From Diaporthe sp. PMI_573 (taxonomy: Eukaryota > Ascomycota > Sordariomycetes > Diaporthales > Diaporthaceae): a stretch of DNA of 64,000 bases. Numbering within the stretch: the stretch's first letter is position 1; each line of letters opens with the position of its first letter. The stretch spans positions 930,001 through 994,000 of the forward strand of contig JAJTUP010000023.1 in NCBI GenBank assembly GCA_021399435.1, given 5' to 3'. The notes under the pieces were generated by a model that had not been told where the DNA came from, made no database searches, and saw only the letters and a program-made list of their open reading frames with translations. Positions 11,902 through 23,150 of the stretch are shown one piece after another. The translations under genes and the position numbers were made by a program.

Positions 11902-14523
11902 ATGACTTCCATGGCGGCTGAATCCGTGGCGACGATTCTCGTCTCCTGCAAGCAAACACGCTTTCACATCGAAAGCCCAAATTATCGAGAGGTATGCTCT
12001 ATCGTGGACCCTCCTGCTAGAAACCCATCAGCTTCAAGTTGTCCAAAATCTCGTTCTAAGTGTCGGTGATTAGCTGGACATTGAGGGGCTCAACATCACT
12101 GTGGCCTCACCGGCTCCCCCTGGCGTCAAGTCTGGGAAAGGCAAGGGGAAAGCCGCAAAGTCTGATGGCACCGAGGTTCTCTCAAATTCCAAACTCAGAC
12201 TCAAGGCAGGCCAAAGATACTCCCTGGTCGGAAAGAATGGTTCTGGAAAGTCGACACTGCTGAGGGCTATTGGCGAGAGGCTGATCCCCGGCATACCAGA
12301 GCAGACTCGGATCGCAATGCTGCAGCAGACCGATGCCGGGGATGTCAACGCCGACTTCTCCCCGGAGAACAATGCAGCGACCTCTGGCTCAGGGAACACC
12401 GTCATTCAAGAGGTCGTAGACAAAGCGACGGCGAAGGACGAGCTCGAGCGAGAAATCGCGATCCTGGCCAATGGAGCGAACAGCCCGGAAGGGTTGGCGG
12501 CGGTGAGAGCGCTGAGAAAAGTCAAGCATGAGAGGCTGCAAAGGCAACTTTTCGTGATTGATAAGAACGCAAGGCTTCGCAGTGGTGCCCGGGGCATGGC
12601 GGCTCGAAAGGAGCTCATCGCCTTTGAGAAGGTAGTTGCGGAGTCAACGGCGTTGTGAGTCTCGGTCAACTTCAACTGCAGTCGGGTCACAGTGGACACT
12701 GAATACTGCACAGGCAAGAGCAAAAGGACGAGGAAATATCGAAAGAGGCGCTCGAGGCTGAGATTCAGGAAGCGACAGACCTCCTCGCAGAGCTCCAGGT
12801 TCAGATAGAGCCGTCAAAGATCGCGGACATCGAGTCGCGGGCTCATAAGATACTCACTGGTCTTGGATTTTCAGATGCCTACAAGTCAAAAGCCGTGTCT
12901 GAACTCTCTGGCGGTTGGAAGATGCGGACAGCATTGGCTATAGCACTGTTGCAGGAGACAGATATCCTGATCCTCGATGAGCCGACCAATTTTCTGGATC
13001 TCCTCGGCATAATCTGGCTGCAGCGCTACCTCCAGTCCCTCGAGGACTTACCGGATCCCCCGACTCTCATTCTGGTATCCCATGATCGCGACTTCACATC
13101 TGTGTGTACGGACCTCCTGATCATCAAGGACAAAGACCTGGTATATTTCCACGGCGATTTCCAGACGTATGAGTCCAGCATGGCCGAGAAGAAACTGCAT
13201 CTCACCAAAGTCAAGGAGGCGAAGGACAAACAAAAGGCCCATATCTCAGCCACAATCCAGCGCAATATGCGAGAGGGAAAGAAGAATGACGACGAAAACC
13301 GAAGTAGGTCACCCTTTATTCCGCTGTGTGTTCTCGAGGATGACTATTGTGAGACACAGCGGTAACGAGAGCCAGCCTACTGCTGCCTTTTAAGCCTCTT
13401 TCTTGTACGATAGAAGCTAAAGCATCGACTGACACACTCCTAGTCCGCCAGGCCAAGATGAGGCAGAAAAAGCTCGACGAGCGCTGGGGCGTAGAAACCA
13501 GCGCCAAGGGCGGCAGGTTCAAGCTCAACAGAGACCTCGTAGGATATCACTTCACCAATCGTGCAGAGGTCGATATCCCGCAAGACGAGAGGCCGCCACT
13601 TATTGCACTGCCCGAGCCACCTGAACTTCGTTTCCCGGGGCCGCTCATCTCCGCCGAGGGCGTGACATTCCGGTACTCCAAGGGCGGGAAGAAGCCAACC
13701 GCATCGTCCCCGGCGGTGCTGCAGGACATCAACCTCACAGTAGGAATGGGCGACAGGATCGGGATCCTGGGGCTCAACGGGGCCGGCAAGTCGACGCTGA
13801 TCAAGCTGCTCGTCGGCGATGAGAGGCCAACGTCGGGGACGCTCACGACACACCCGCGGCTGAAGCTCGGGTATTACAGCCAGCAGGCGGTTGAGGCACT
13901 CCAAAAGCTGGGCCGCTCGGAGCCCGAGCTCACCTCGCTGGCGCTGTTGACGCGGGAGGTCGAGGGCGACCTGGACGAGGGCGAGATCCGCGGCATGTTG
14001 GGGTCGCTGGGGCTCCCTGGGCGCTTGGCCTCTGACGTGCCGATTCGCAAGCTCTCTGGTGGGCAGCTGGTTCGATGCGAGTTGGCCAGGATTTTGTGGA
14101 AGCGCCCGCATTGTCTGGTGCTGGACGAGGTGACTACGCACCTTGACTGTACGTATCCCCGCTTCTCATTTAAGAATCGGTTCCTACCCCATGAGTGGGA
14201 AGTGTATAAGGAGGACCAGTGGGACCCTATTTAAAAGCTGCTAACATGTCACAGACGAGACTGTCACCGCGTTGCGTGAGGCGCTGAATCACTGGGTGGG
14301 CGCTGTGGTTGTCGTGTCTCACGACAGATGGTTCATGAGGGGTGCGGTGGAGGGTCTCATCGACGACCCGGGCAGTGAGTCGGACGAGGACGAGGAGGAA
14401 GAGAATCTAAGACGGAGGGTTGTGTACAGGCTGAAGGGTGGCATACTCACAAAGCTCGAAAATGGTGTCCAAGAATTCGAGGATCTCATGGAAAGGAGGG
14501 TGAGGAAGCTGATGAATTCCTAA
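11902..14523 (+). CDS. ABCF-type twin ATP-binding cassette protein (soluble)
   Basis: Exons 11902-11991, 12074-12654, 12714-13303, 13444-14148 and 14255-14523 give 744 residues with no membrane segment. Cassette 1 has Walker A GKNGSGKST (about residues 80-88), signature LSGGW (about 287) and Walker B ILILDEPTNFLD (about 308). A charged helical linker rich in K/E follows (about 350-400). Cassette 2 has Walker A GLNGAGKST (about 529), LSGGQ (about 623) and a Walker B/D-loop that reads LVLDEVTTHLD, with VTT in place of the usual PTN. The C-terminus has an acidic insertion (SESDEDEEEE). ABCF proteins act on ribosomes and translation; I could not place this one with Gcn20, Arb1 or New1, and it lacks the HEAT repeats of EF3. 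The ATG at 11902 is followed by a second one at 11911 with good context. Confidence 0.85.
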
Positions 14524-14603
14524 AAGTTGACTCGAGCCGAAATGGCCATGGTCATCGCACCAAAGTTTCACCCTCTAAATCGGCATCTCGGAAATAGCTG
14601 GGA

Positions 14604-16034
14604 TCAAGCACCCAGCACCAGCACTCGGAGGCGTGCCTCAGGACTCTTCTTGACCGTCATCGTTCCGTCGTGCGGGATCTCCACGATCGTCCCATCAATA
14701 CAGACCTTCCTCCACCTCGCATCTTCCTCGTGGGTAGTCACCCTTATATATTCAACAGCCTCGTAGCCCACACCCTCAATCCCGACGTGCGACCCGTTGT
14801 TATAAGCCGCCATCATGATCTCCATGGTCTTCTGGCCCCCGACGTCCCCGAAGTGAACGAGCCTCAGCTGCCCGTCGAGAGGCCGGCTCTCCGGGGAGAT
14901 GGTGAAGGTCTTTTCCAGGTTCGACACCATGGTGGCAAGGATGTAGTTGAACCGCGTGTTGCCGAGAGCCGATGAGGACGTCTCGACCGAGGCGTCGTAG
15001 GCGTGGCCCTCTTTTAAAAGCTCCTGCGCGACCATTCCGAAGCGCTTGTCGCCGTGCTTGCGGTAAGCCGGGGTGTCGGACTCCCAGACGAGCTGGGAGT
15101 GGAACCCGTAGCTAGCGACGATGGCCCCCGTGAGCTGGGTGATCGACTCGGGGGTCCCCGTGGATTCTCTCTTCTCCTCCACCAGATGAGATCCCGGTGG
15201 AAATAGGGCCTCGAAGGTCGGCAGTGGAGAGGCCTTGCCCTTGAAGAGGGCCTGGAGCGCCAGGACCAGGTGCGAAGGGGCTGACTGCCCGGCGGAGTAG
15301 TGAGGCTTGTGCAGGGAGTGGAACAGCGCATTTCCTGTGCCCAGCGGAATGATAGCGATTGTTGGCAGCAGGTTCGGCCCCATTGGCTGTGTGATGCCGT
15401 TGAGGAGATCTACGGTGCCACCGTCGCCGGACAGCAAGATGACAGTCCCGCTGCTCCCCGCCTGCTTGACGGAGCGTCCATCACCGCCCCATCTCTCCCG
15501 CGAGAACTCCTTCACGCTTTCCGCGTCCTGTGTCACAGTCACCTGGTACGCCTTCCCGCCAGTCGGAGAGATAGCGGCTGCCGGTGCTCCCTCGCCCCTG
15601 AGGCCAAGTGCTCCCAGTAGAGGTTGCAGGACTGCATCGTAGAATTTCTGGGACTGGCCCGTCCCGGATTTCGAGGAGATGATAACATCTAAGGGCGATT
15701 CCGTGGCGGCTGAAAGGTATTCCGGAATGCTTTTGAGGAGAAATCTGTCCAGGAAATCTTGCCGCAGGTTCCGGGCTGTGAAAGACGACAGCTGAAAGGG
15801 CTCCGCGGCGCCTTCTTCACCCTGGCTCAGGACGAGGATCAGGTGAAGACCTCCTGAAACCTCTGCGATAAGCACGATCTCTTCTGATTTGATACTGGCT
15901 GTGCCTTCATTGCCGCCCCGAGCTTCGCTTGGCCAAGTGATACGATTATCCTCGTATTTGATCAGTGACGCGTCGTCTGGCAAACGGACAGGCTTCAACG
16001 CCTCCACAGCGGCGTCTGAGACGGTAAACGCCAT
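14604..16034 (-). CDS. Diacylglycerol/sphingosine kinase-like catalytic domain protein
   Basis: Intron-free, 476 residues. The lipid-kinase catalytic fold is recognised by LSGDGGTVDLLNG (residues 201-213), the nucleotide-binding glycine loop, and by PLGTGNALFHS (230-240). The preceding strand/helix region has VIISSKSGTGQSQKFYDAVL. The C-terminal lobe ends with FGDVGGQKTMEIMMAAYNNG and a short strand with KVCIDGTIVEIPHDGT, as in the beta-sandwich lobe of this superfamily. The substrate (long-chain base, diacylglycerol or ceramide) cannot be told from sequence. It lacks the longer N-terminus and membrane segments of some family members. The gene converges with the ABCF gene, with only 80 nt between the two stop codons. 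Confidence 0.8.
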   Translation of the reverse strand: MAFTVSDAAVEALKPVRLPDDASLIKYEDNRITWPSEARGGNEGTASIKSEEIVLIAEVSGGLHLILVLSQGEEGAAEPFQLSSFTARNLRQDFLDRFLLKSIPEYLSAATESPLDVIISSKSGTGQSQKFYDAVLQPLLGALGLRGEGAPAAAISPTGGKAYQVTVTQDAESVKEFSRERWGGDGRSVKQAGSSGTVILLSGDGGTVDLLNGITQPMGPNLLPTIAIIPLGTGNALFHSLHKPHYSAGQSAPSHLVLALQALFKGKASPLPTFEALFPPGSHLVEEKRESTGTPESITQLTGAIVASYGFHSQLVWESDTPAYRKHGDKRFGMVAQELLKEGHAYDASVETSSSALGNTRFNYILATMVSNLEKTFTISPESRPLDGQLRLVHFGDVGGQKTMEIMMAAYNNGSHVGIEGVGYEAVEYIRVTTHEEDARWRKVCIDGTIVEIPHDGTMTVKKSPEARLRVLVLGA

Positions 16035-17065
16035 CGCGGTGAGCTTGCTCCCTTGTGTGCGTCAACGGGTGTTGACAATTACTGCGATCTGATAGCAGCA
16101 GGACGCAATGACAAATTCAAGTTGTCGGGAGTATAAGATCCGATCAATTTGAACTGGCGGTTGTTGCTTCTGCTTACTCGAATGGCGTGCCGCAGCGATT
16201 GCATCAGTCGCGCGCCGAGTGAGGCATGGTGGGGCTCCCGAAGCCACGGGCGCTCCTTCAGCTCCTAGCCTATCTCTACCCCCGTTACTTGAGTTGGACG
16301 TCTGTAATCATATAGAGAAATGCGCAGTAAAGCCTCATGTCTTCGGTATATCGAAAGGGGCAAGCTAATTAGAGTTTGCTGGGCAGGGAAAATATTCCCA
16401 AGATCTGTGTTAAAAGATCTGGCCGCGTCAATACGAGCGGTCGCATCACTAAGTAGCATTCACTATCACGATGCATAAACCGTAGATATGAATCTGCGGC
16501 TCTTTCTCACTCTCAGACCCCACAATTATCATGAATAAATTCAGCAAGTCTTTTAAAGCATCACAGTCCTTCCGAGCATTCCGACTGTACCTTGGTGCCG
16601 AGTATGATGCCACAGCGTGTGTAAGTGTTAGTAGCACATTGCAGACATGGTTATCCAGGATAGCATACTCGAGTTTATCACAAGTCCAACGTTCTTTGAG
16701 AAACATTGGTCATTTGTGTACAAAATTTCTCACTAGCTTGTGCTATGTAGATATCTGCATGGTCAAATGTTCTCGGTTTGCCATCTAGCTGAGAGTGAAC
16801 ATTATCGAGGAAGCTCCATAAGTAAGTTTTCGGTACAGTGCCAGGAACGGATATATCACTTTAGACAAATATGGCTCTGTGGCACAAAGGCACAATCGTG
16901 AGTTTTCACGTTTCCTAATTATTAGACTATTGAATGTGATGTGGTTACGAAGCACATCACAAAAGAACATGAGGAACGTCCTGTCAAATATGTAAATCAA
17001 ATCATCCCATTCTATCAAGCTCAATTATTAATATAAAACAGCCCTCAAGTTTGTTCCGAAGGAAC
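16035..17065. other. Intergenic region, relatively A/T-rich
   Basis: Contains the promoter of the lipid-kinase-like gene and the 3' end of the reductase gene. Base composition is more A/T-rich than in neighbouring genes. A 9-bp inverted repeat lies at 16935-16961 (TGTGATGTG, 9-nt spacer, CACATCACA). No gene was recognised. Confidence 0.5.
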
Positions 17066-18007
17066 TCAAGGCACAAAAACAAGTCTTTTATCCTTGACAT
17101 CAGGGCTATTCCACACAGCCTCTACATCCTCCAAACGTGCAACGTGTAACGAATCAGCCTTCAGCTCCTTTACCGCATGGAGCATGCCTGCAGTTTCCCC
17201 TGCCAACTGTGCCATCGTCCACGAGCCCGGGCCTGCCCCTCTCAATGTGATCATCTTGCTCCTCAGCAATGCAGCAGGAAAGGCGACATCGGCCCCGCTC
17301 AGGACGCCAATCTGGACATACTGCACCTCCGCCGTAGGTCTCAGCGCCGTGAGAAGCGCCAGCACGGCTGGCCCGTAGACGTAGTCCAGGACAACGTCCA
17401 CATGACCGCCCAGCTTCGAGAAGTCGGTCCTCGTCGGGTCTGCGCCGTCCAGAACTATCCTCTCATCCAGACCATCAACCTCCGCCAGGGCCTTCTCGCC
17501 CCTCGCGATGCCAACGACTCGGCTGGCCCCCAGTGCTCTCGCGATCCCGACAGCGATGCGGCCGCTAGCACTCGTGGCGCCTAGGATCGCAACCGACCAG
17601 CCCTGAGGTAAATTGCTCGTGCGGTGCCGGAGAGCCATCCAGCTGCTCTGCGCCGCGTTGACGAGCGCGGCGACGGACGTCTCGTCGGCGCCGTCCGGTA
17701 GGGCAACCGCGGACCTGTGGTCGACGTTGACGTACTCGGACAGGGAGCCTGTGTTGGCGGGGAGGGTGGTGAAGTAGTACTTCTGCGGTGGGCTGACAGA
17801 CTCATCAACCCCGACGCCGTCGATGCCGGGAATGTATGGCAGCGAAGCGGTGATGAAGTGCTTTCCTGCTGCGATCTGCCTGGCGACGTTGGGCACGCCC
17901 GCGGCGACGACGCGCAGGCGGAGCTGTTCCGGTGATGGGGGTGGTAGGCCAGGGGCCTCGGTGTATCTTGGTGGCTGGCTGAAGTCTGTGACGACGGCTG
18001 CGTGCAT
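17066..18007 (-). CDS. Zinc-independent MDR-family NAD(P)H oxidoreductase (quinone reductase-like)
   Basis: Intron-free, 313 residues, the usual length for the quinone-reductase branch of medium-chain dehydrogenases. The N-terminal GroES-like domain includes LRLRVVAAGVPNVARQIAAG and PYIPGIDGVGV; the zinc-ligand cysteines of alcohol dehydrogenases are absent. The Rossmann cofactor domain begins SVAILGATSASGRIAVGIAR (about residues 138-157), with the glycine/alanine pattern that binds NADPH. The physiological substrate is unknown. A TATA-like element lies 170 nt upstream. No biosynthetic genes adjoin it, so it is probably a stand-alone detoxification or redox enzyme. Confidence 0.85.
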   Translation of the reverse strand: MHAAVVTDFSQPPRYTEAPGLPPPSPEQLRLRVVAAGVPNVARQIAAGKHFITASLPYIPGIDGVGVDESVSPPQKYYFTTLPANTGSLSEYVNVDHRSAVALPDGADETSVAALVNAAQSSWMALRHRTSNLPQGWSVAILGATSASGRIAVGIARALGASRVVGIARGEKALAEVDGLDERIVLDGADPTRTDFSKLGGHVDVVLDYVYGPAVLALLTALRPTAEVQYVQIGVLSGADVAFPAALLRSKMITLRGAGPGSWTMAQLAGETAGMLHAVKELKADSLHVARLEDVEAVWNSPDVKDKRLVFVP

Positions 18008-18176
18008 GATGCCGGTTTCTAGATAGAGAATATTTGTAGACTGAGTGTCTAGGTGATGAGCAATATCACAGGTTTAAAGATTCAATATGTTGATACACTG
18101 CCTCTTCGGAACTTTTCAATATTGATTACTGGGGATATGCAGTGGACCTTCTGATAAAGTCAACATGGAAAACCTC

Positions 18177-18186
18177 TATATTTATA
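18177..18186 (-). promoter_or_regulatory. TATA-like element of the MDR reductase gene
   Basis: TATAAATATA on the minus strand, about 170 nt before the ATG at 18007. Confidence 0.35.
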
Positions 18187-18744
18187 GGAACCTGTTGATG
18201 CTCCCCATAACATATGCCTCTCCCATCCAGGTCGTTGCTGGGGGCGAACCGCCGGCGGCTAGACGCGAGGTAAGGTGTCTGCGATGATGGCATACCGAGC
18301 GGCTCACTCATCACCCAGGAGTACCCTCGCTGATGAAGCAGAAGATGGCGTGAAGGCGTCTTCCAACTTGGTAAGCAGACTGCCAGGGAGTGACCATGGC
18401 CCCTTCAGGTTCCCGCGCGGTAGGCCACTCCATGGATTATCCGCGGAGCTCCGAGAAGGGAGGTTTTGAGGATACAATTTTCCAGACCTAAGGATATGAA
18501 ATGTTCGAAGGACATTCCTGTATGATTAGTGATCAAAAACCTTTTTCAAAATTGTCAAGACTTTCATTGAAAATGTAATCATACCATCCTTTTCCAGGAT
18601 CGCGCGGTGCTGACCAGAGTCTTCCGGACTGGAATCCAGCACGCATTCGGCACTCGCGCGTCTTTTCCTATTGCTTCAAAATCCGTGGTATCCATGTCTG
18701 ATTCCACCGTAACTCACAAAATCCCAGCTTCGTTTCATTCCCCC
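18187..18744. other. Intergenic region
   Basis: Promoter DNA of the MDR reductase gene and 3' flank of the orphan gene. I see no gene or repeat in it. Confidence 0.5.
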
Positions 18745-19474
18745 TCACTTTCTGAAATCTGCCTTGCGGAACAATGACTTCAGCTTCTCTTTCTTGAACA
18801 GCCCACCACTGTCATCTTCATCAGGATCACGACTGATCGTTGGCCCCCGCAAGCACCACCGAAAACGTATCTTCCCTTCAGATATTGCTGACCCGCTAAG
18901 CTTTGGCATGATCTTCTTGCCTCCTTTGTACTCGATGCATGTTCTCAACATGAGCTCGACATCCCAAGTTCCTAGCCTGGCACACGTCAAGATCAGCCAC
19001 GGTCAAAGGATGGCTCAACTTGACTGTTCGATGAACTGACTTGATGACACCTTCATCGGCGGGGTGGACCTCAAGACCAAGCGTTCCAAACTGGAAAACT
19101 GGCAATGGAAGGGTTGTCTCTTCGGGATGGTCTGCTACCTCGATCAACCAATATCCTCTCCGATTCGACCTTTCTTTTCTGCGATTCAGGCTTTCCTCTG
19201 AGAGGTCGTCTTCCTCTGCAAGGTCGTCTTCCTTCCCGAGGTGGTTTTGGCAGAATGTGTACAAGTCCTTCTGATAGATCAATCCTTCGCCCTCCTCTTT
19301 TTTCTCAGAAATTAAGCGAATCATGTTGGGCTTTGTGTTGACCGCACCTCCTGGCACATGCATCCTGCTGTCGGTCACTTTGTGCTCGCAAAACACCGGG
19401 CTATATGCGACCTTTGTGAATTTCGCATATTCAGTCAGGTACTCTTTCGAGGGGTCTTCAGTGAAGGGGCCCAT
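18745..19474 (-). CDS. Orphan hypothetical protein, two exons
   Basis: Exon 1 19041-19474, intron 18977-19040 (GTCAGT donor, GCTGAT branch, CAG acceptor), exon 2 18745-18976, giving 221 residues. The splice joins ADEGVIK to LGTWDVELMLRTC and keeps frame. I do not recognise the family. The first half is polar, with a strongly charged region (KEDDLAEEDDLSEESLNRRK). The second half looks like a small beta-rich fold (GYWLIEVADHPEETTLPLPV, FQFGTLGLEVHP, IRFRWCLRGPTI). The tail is basic (KKEKLKSLFRKADFRK). No signal peptide. The frame is open upstream with only a GTG (19573), so the ATG at 19474 is preferred; it lies 120 nt after a good TATA box with a typical A/C-rich leader, which supports a real gene. 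Confidence 0.6.
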
Positions 19475-19593
19475 GTTCGGAGTTTGTTGATTCGTTGTGA
19501 ATCCAGACTCGTATCGTAGGGGCGTTTGAGATCTTGTCGCTGCTCTGAAGTAATGAGGGCGAGGAAACGACACCTGCCTGTTCCCGTACGACG

Positions 19594-19601
19594 TTTATAT
19601 A
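19594..19601 (-). promoter_or_regulatory. TATA box of the orphan gene
   Basis: TATATAAA on the minus strand, 120 nt before the ATG at 19474. Confidence 0.5.
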
Positions 19602-21016
19602 TTCCTACGCGGACTGTGACTCAGGTCGAAACTACAGCTTGGTCACAGTCCAAGAGGGCTGTGGCCACAACATGCGTTTTTTGTACTGGACTTCAGTTGA
19701 AATATCGTTAGCCCATCCGGCATCTTGCGCAGAGGCCCTGACAGGCCAAAAGCGGTGACGCATGCTGTTTCGATAAAATGGCTTCTTCATCGACCAGGAT
19801 TCAGCCAAACCAAATAAATGTTCGCTGGTCCTCAAGCTCGCAAAGCCACGTGAAGTCAAATGTTTTCTCTGGCATGTATGTCACTTGCATCTTTTGAGGT
19901 TAGCAAGCCCAGCAGTGTTTTTACCAGCGCTGAATTGCAGCAAGCAATGTTTACACAAGCTTCTCTCCATCGTGATGTTAGCACAGCATACCTCGGATGT
20001 ATGTAGTTGTGGATAAGCGATTGTCAGGGAAGGCTGCTGGTAGTGAGAGTGTAATGAGTCTGTGAAGAAATCCAGGATATATGAGATTTGATCTTGGCCA
20101 CTTCCTCTTTGGCATTTTTGTAGGTGTGGTTACCATAGAAGCATTTCTGTCTCTCCCTATGCAAATCATTGATCTACACTCATCAATTGGTCGTGATATT
20201 TCTAGGGACGCATTCCACGGCCGGGGGCAAAGTTTAGACGTTAATTAGCAAGCTTATCCCCAGTGCCCTTAGATAAAATGTCTTCGTCCAGATGTTTTGT
20301 TTAAGTTCTTTAGCGTCATTTTTACTAAAAACTACTTTTGTTGGTTTTAATTCGTCATCCTTCAAGGCGCACAAACTGCCGAGTCACTGCCGTGTAAAGG
20401 ATCAGAGGCCTACGTTTTCCCCAGATCCTCCCTGTCACTACCCCGGATTCTAGGCGACTTGGCATCTCCACTCCCTCCCGTTCTATACGCCACAGCTCAC
20501 ACCACACCATGTTCATACTTCCGACGGGATATTGCAGGACATTTGAACTTTCTTAGGCGCTTTTTAGTCCCTTTGGGACCCTGAACACCTTTTCCGCTAG
20601 CTGTGGTTCCTGGATGCAGCAGACCATGCATTTCTCGCTTGCATATGGCCCGGATGGTCTGACAGCGACCTCGGCGGTCGTTTATCCGTTCAACAAGCAT
20701 GCGCGGGGAACACCTCAGGTGTTTTCGGGCTCACTCGCCAAGACGGACAAAACCAAAAAGGATCTGGAAAAGTACGCCCTGGTCGAGATATTTAGCCGGT
20801 ATCCAATCATGAAATAATCTGGTCGAGATGCGATCACCTGTCACCTCCTTTCAGTGGGGTCGTTCCCGACCAGCCGGGTCCCTCTGCTGATCTCGATATA
20901 CAAAAAGGCCTGACAGCCTCGTTATCAGGCTTTTGATATTTGCCTGCCTCATCTGCCCGCAGTCATCTTCCTAACCACATACGCGAGCGACGCGAGCGCT
21001 CAGCCCATTAGACGAC
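19602..21016. other. Divergent promoter region, orphan gene and sugar transporter
   Basis: About 1.4 kb with no recognisable gene. It contains four matches to the CreA carbon-repression consensus SYGGRG, at 20221-20226, 20441-20446 (reverse), 20703-20708 and 20854-20859, and a TATA-like TATACAAAAA at 20897-20906, 120 nt before the transporter ATG. The motif is short, so individual matches are weak evidence. Confidence 0.4.
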
Positions 21017-22872
21017 ATGGCGTTTGGAACCACGAAAGAGCACGCCGCCGACCCGAGGCTCAGCAACATCGCTCGTGCTGATCCCATAAAATGGTACAAG
21101 AAGAAGAATCTGCGCTTCTTGTACTTGATTATGGTGCCATGTTGCCTGGGTGTTGAGTGGACCTCGGGTTTTGATTCCTCGATGATGAACTCGCTCCAGG
21201 CAGTCCAATCATGGATAGATTGTAAGGTCACCAAGGGCCTCGGCCGTCGCAAGCTGCGCTCCGGCTAACAAGTTAACTTCCAAGACTTTGATAACCCCTC
21301 TGGAGACCGCCTTGGCTTGCTGAACGCTATGTACTCCCTTGGTGCCCTTATGTCTATCCCCTTCATCCCCACGGTCTCGCAGTATCTCGGACGGCGATGG
21401 ACCATTGTCATGGCCTCACTTATAATGACGCTCGGCGCCGGTATGCAAGCCGGTGCCGCGAACGTCGACATGTTTCTCGCTTCCCGCTGGATCCTCGGCT
21501 TCGGAATCCCCTTCGCCATCGTCAATGCCTCTGCCCTCATCGGCGAGCTCGCCTACGCCAAAGAACGACCCATAATGACCTCTTTGTTCAACGCCAGCTG
21601 GTTTGTCGGCGCCATCATCGCCGCCGGGGTCACCTTTGGAACCTTCCAGATGAAGAGCACTTGGGCCTGGAGATTGCCGTCGCTTCTCCAGTTCGTGCCC
21701 AGCGCGTGCCAGCTTGGTTTCATGGCTTGGTGCCCTGAGAGCCCCCGCTGGCTGATCTCCAAGGACCGTGGTGATGAGGCATTCGCCATCCTTCAGAAAT
21801 ACCATTGTGAAGGCCATGATGGGGAAGAGTTCGTTCGGCTGGAGTACGCACAGATTCAGAGCACCATCGCCCAGGAGAAATCCACTGCCAGTACGTATGA
21901 GCCTAGTCCTGCGAGGAACTTCTGTCTGTCTTTGACATGAGAATCGGGAAAGCGAAGTTCAGATGGAGGAACGGGGCTAACATACAGCAGAGGCGTTTGT
22001 CTGGGCGGACGTGTTCCGCGATGCACCCATGAGGCGCCGGTTCGCGCTCGCCGCCACAATGGGGTTCTTTACTCAGTGGAGTGGGAACGGTCTTCTTTCT
22101 TTCTACATGAAGAAGATCCTCAACCTGGTCGGAATTACGGATAACCACACCGTCCAGAAATTCATCCTGAGCAACACCTGTTGGGGCTTCATCAACGCGG
22201 TTCCGATTGCGTTGATTGCGCCCCGGTATCCTCGCCGTGTCATGTTTTTGATCTGCACAATTGGAACCGCCTGTGTCTGTAAGCATACTCCTCGAACTCG
22301 ATCTGCTGATTCTGCTTGCTGACATGCCACAGACACCGTGTGGACTATTGCGTCGGCCCGTTTCGCCATTGATGGGACTACGGCTGCTGCCATTCCTGTG
22401 CTGGTCTTCATCTTCGTATACTCGCCGTAAGTCAACGCGCTGTTGGACATCAAACGCTTCTCCTTGGTTACTAATACTGCTCAGATTCTACAACATTGGC
22501 TGGAACGCTCTCGCCTACACTTACCTGGTGGAGATATTCCCCTATGCGCAGAGGTCCAAGGGCATTGCTTTGGAGCAACTGACTGTCCGGTTTGCCGTAT
22601 TTTTCAACACATACGTCAACCCGATCGCTCTCGATCGTATTGGGTGGAAATACTACATCGTATACTGCGTGTGGATTTTGGTGGAGATCGCCACCGTCTA
22701 TCTCTTCTTCCCGGAAACCCACAACCGCACTCTGGAGGAGCTCTCGTTCATGTTCGAGGGCAAGGAAGTGCAGGACAAGGTGCAGCACAATGTTGACAAG
22801 CAGCTTGAATTGGGGCCTGTTGGCGTTACGGACATCCACGAGGCTCCGCACAAGGATGACACCAAGGTCTGA
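21017..22872 (+). CDS. MFS sugar porter (hexose/lactose permease-like)
   Basis: Exons 21017-21221, 21285-21890, 21991-22278 (or from 21988), 22333-22426 and 22485-22872 give 526 residues (or 527). Twelve membrane segments are expected. Sugar-porter marks: the loop after helix 2 has SQYLGRRW, the mid-loop has PESPRWLISKDRG, helix 10 region has FYNIGWNALAYTYLVEIFP, and after helix 12 comes PETHNRTLEELSFMFEG. The pattern is closest to the fungal lactose/hexose permease group (Lac12-like). Substrate is not determinable. The intron 2 acceptor is a tandem CAGCAG (21985-21990), allowing a one-codon difference. The terminal cytoplasmic tail is polar. CreA-like motifs upstream fit a glucose-repressed transporter, an inference only. 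Confidence 0.9.
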
Positions 22873-23150
22873 AAAGTGTACAACTCCCGGGGACCTGAAT
22901 CATTGCGTGATAGACTGAGTTATTGATACCTGCGTGCCATCTATGAGGTAATCTTTTATTAGGATATATCCTGCGTCTAGGGAGGGAGATCTAACCTGTT
23001 CCCTTCTCTACATCTCCAAGTACAGAACAAATCTATGTGTTCACTTCAAGCTATACTCGTGTGAGCTGTATGAGGACACCACGTCCGTGCAAGTGAATAT
23101 CTCCGCTTGTTTGTAAAACTCGTCTTATAGTACTTCTCATAAATGTGTTA
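22873..23150. other. Transporter 3' flank
   Basis: Probable 3' UTR of the sugar transporter gene. Nothing else was recognised. Confidence 0.4.

Noticed and set aside
19475..19573. Extension of the orphan gene to a GTG at 19573
   Set aside because: GTG is not a normal eukaryotic start, and the TATA box and A/C-rich leader fit the ATG at 19474.
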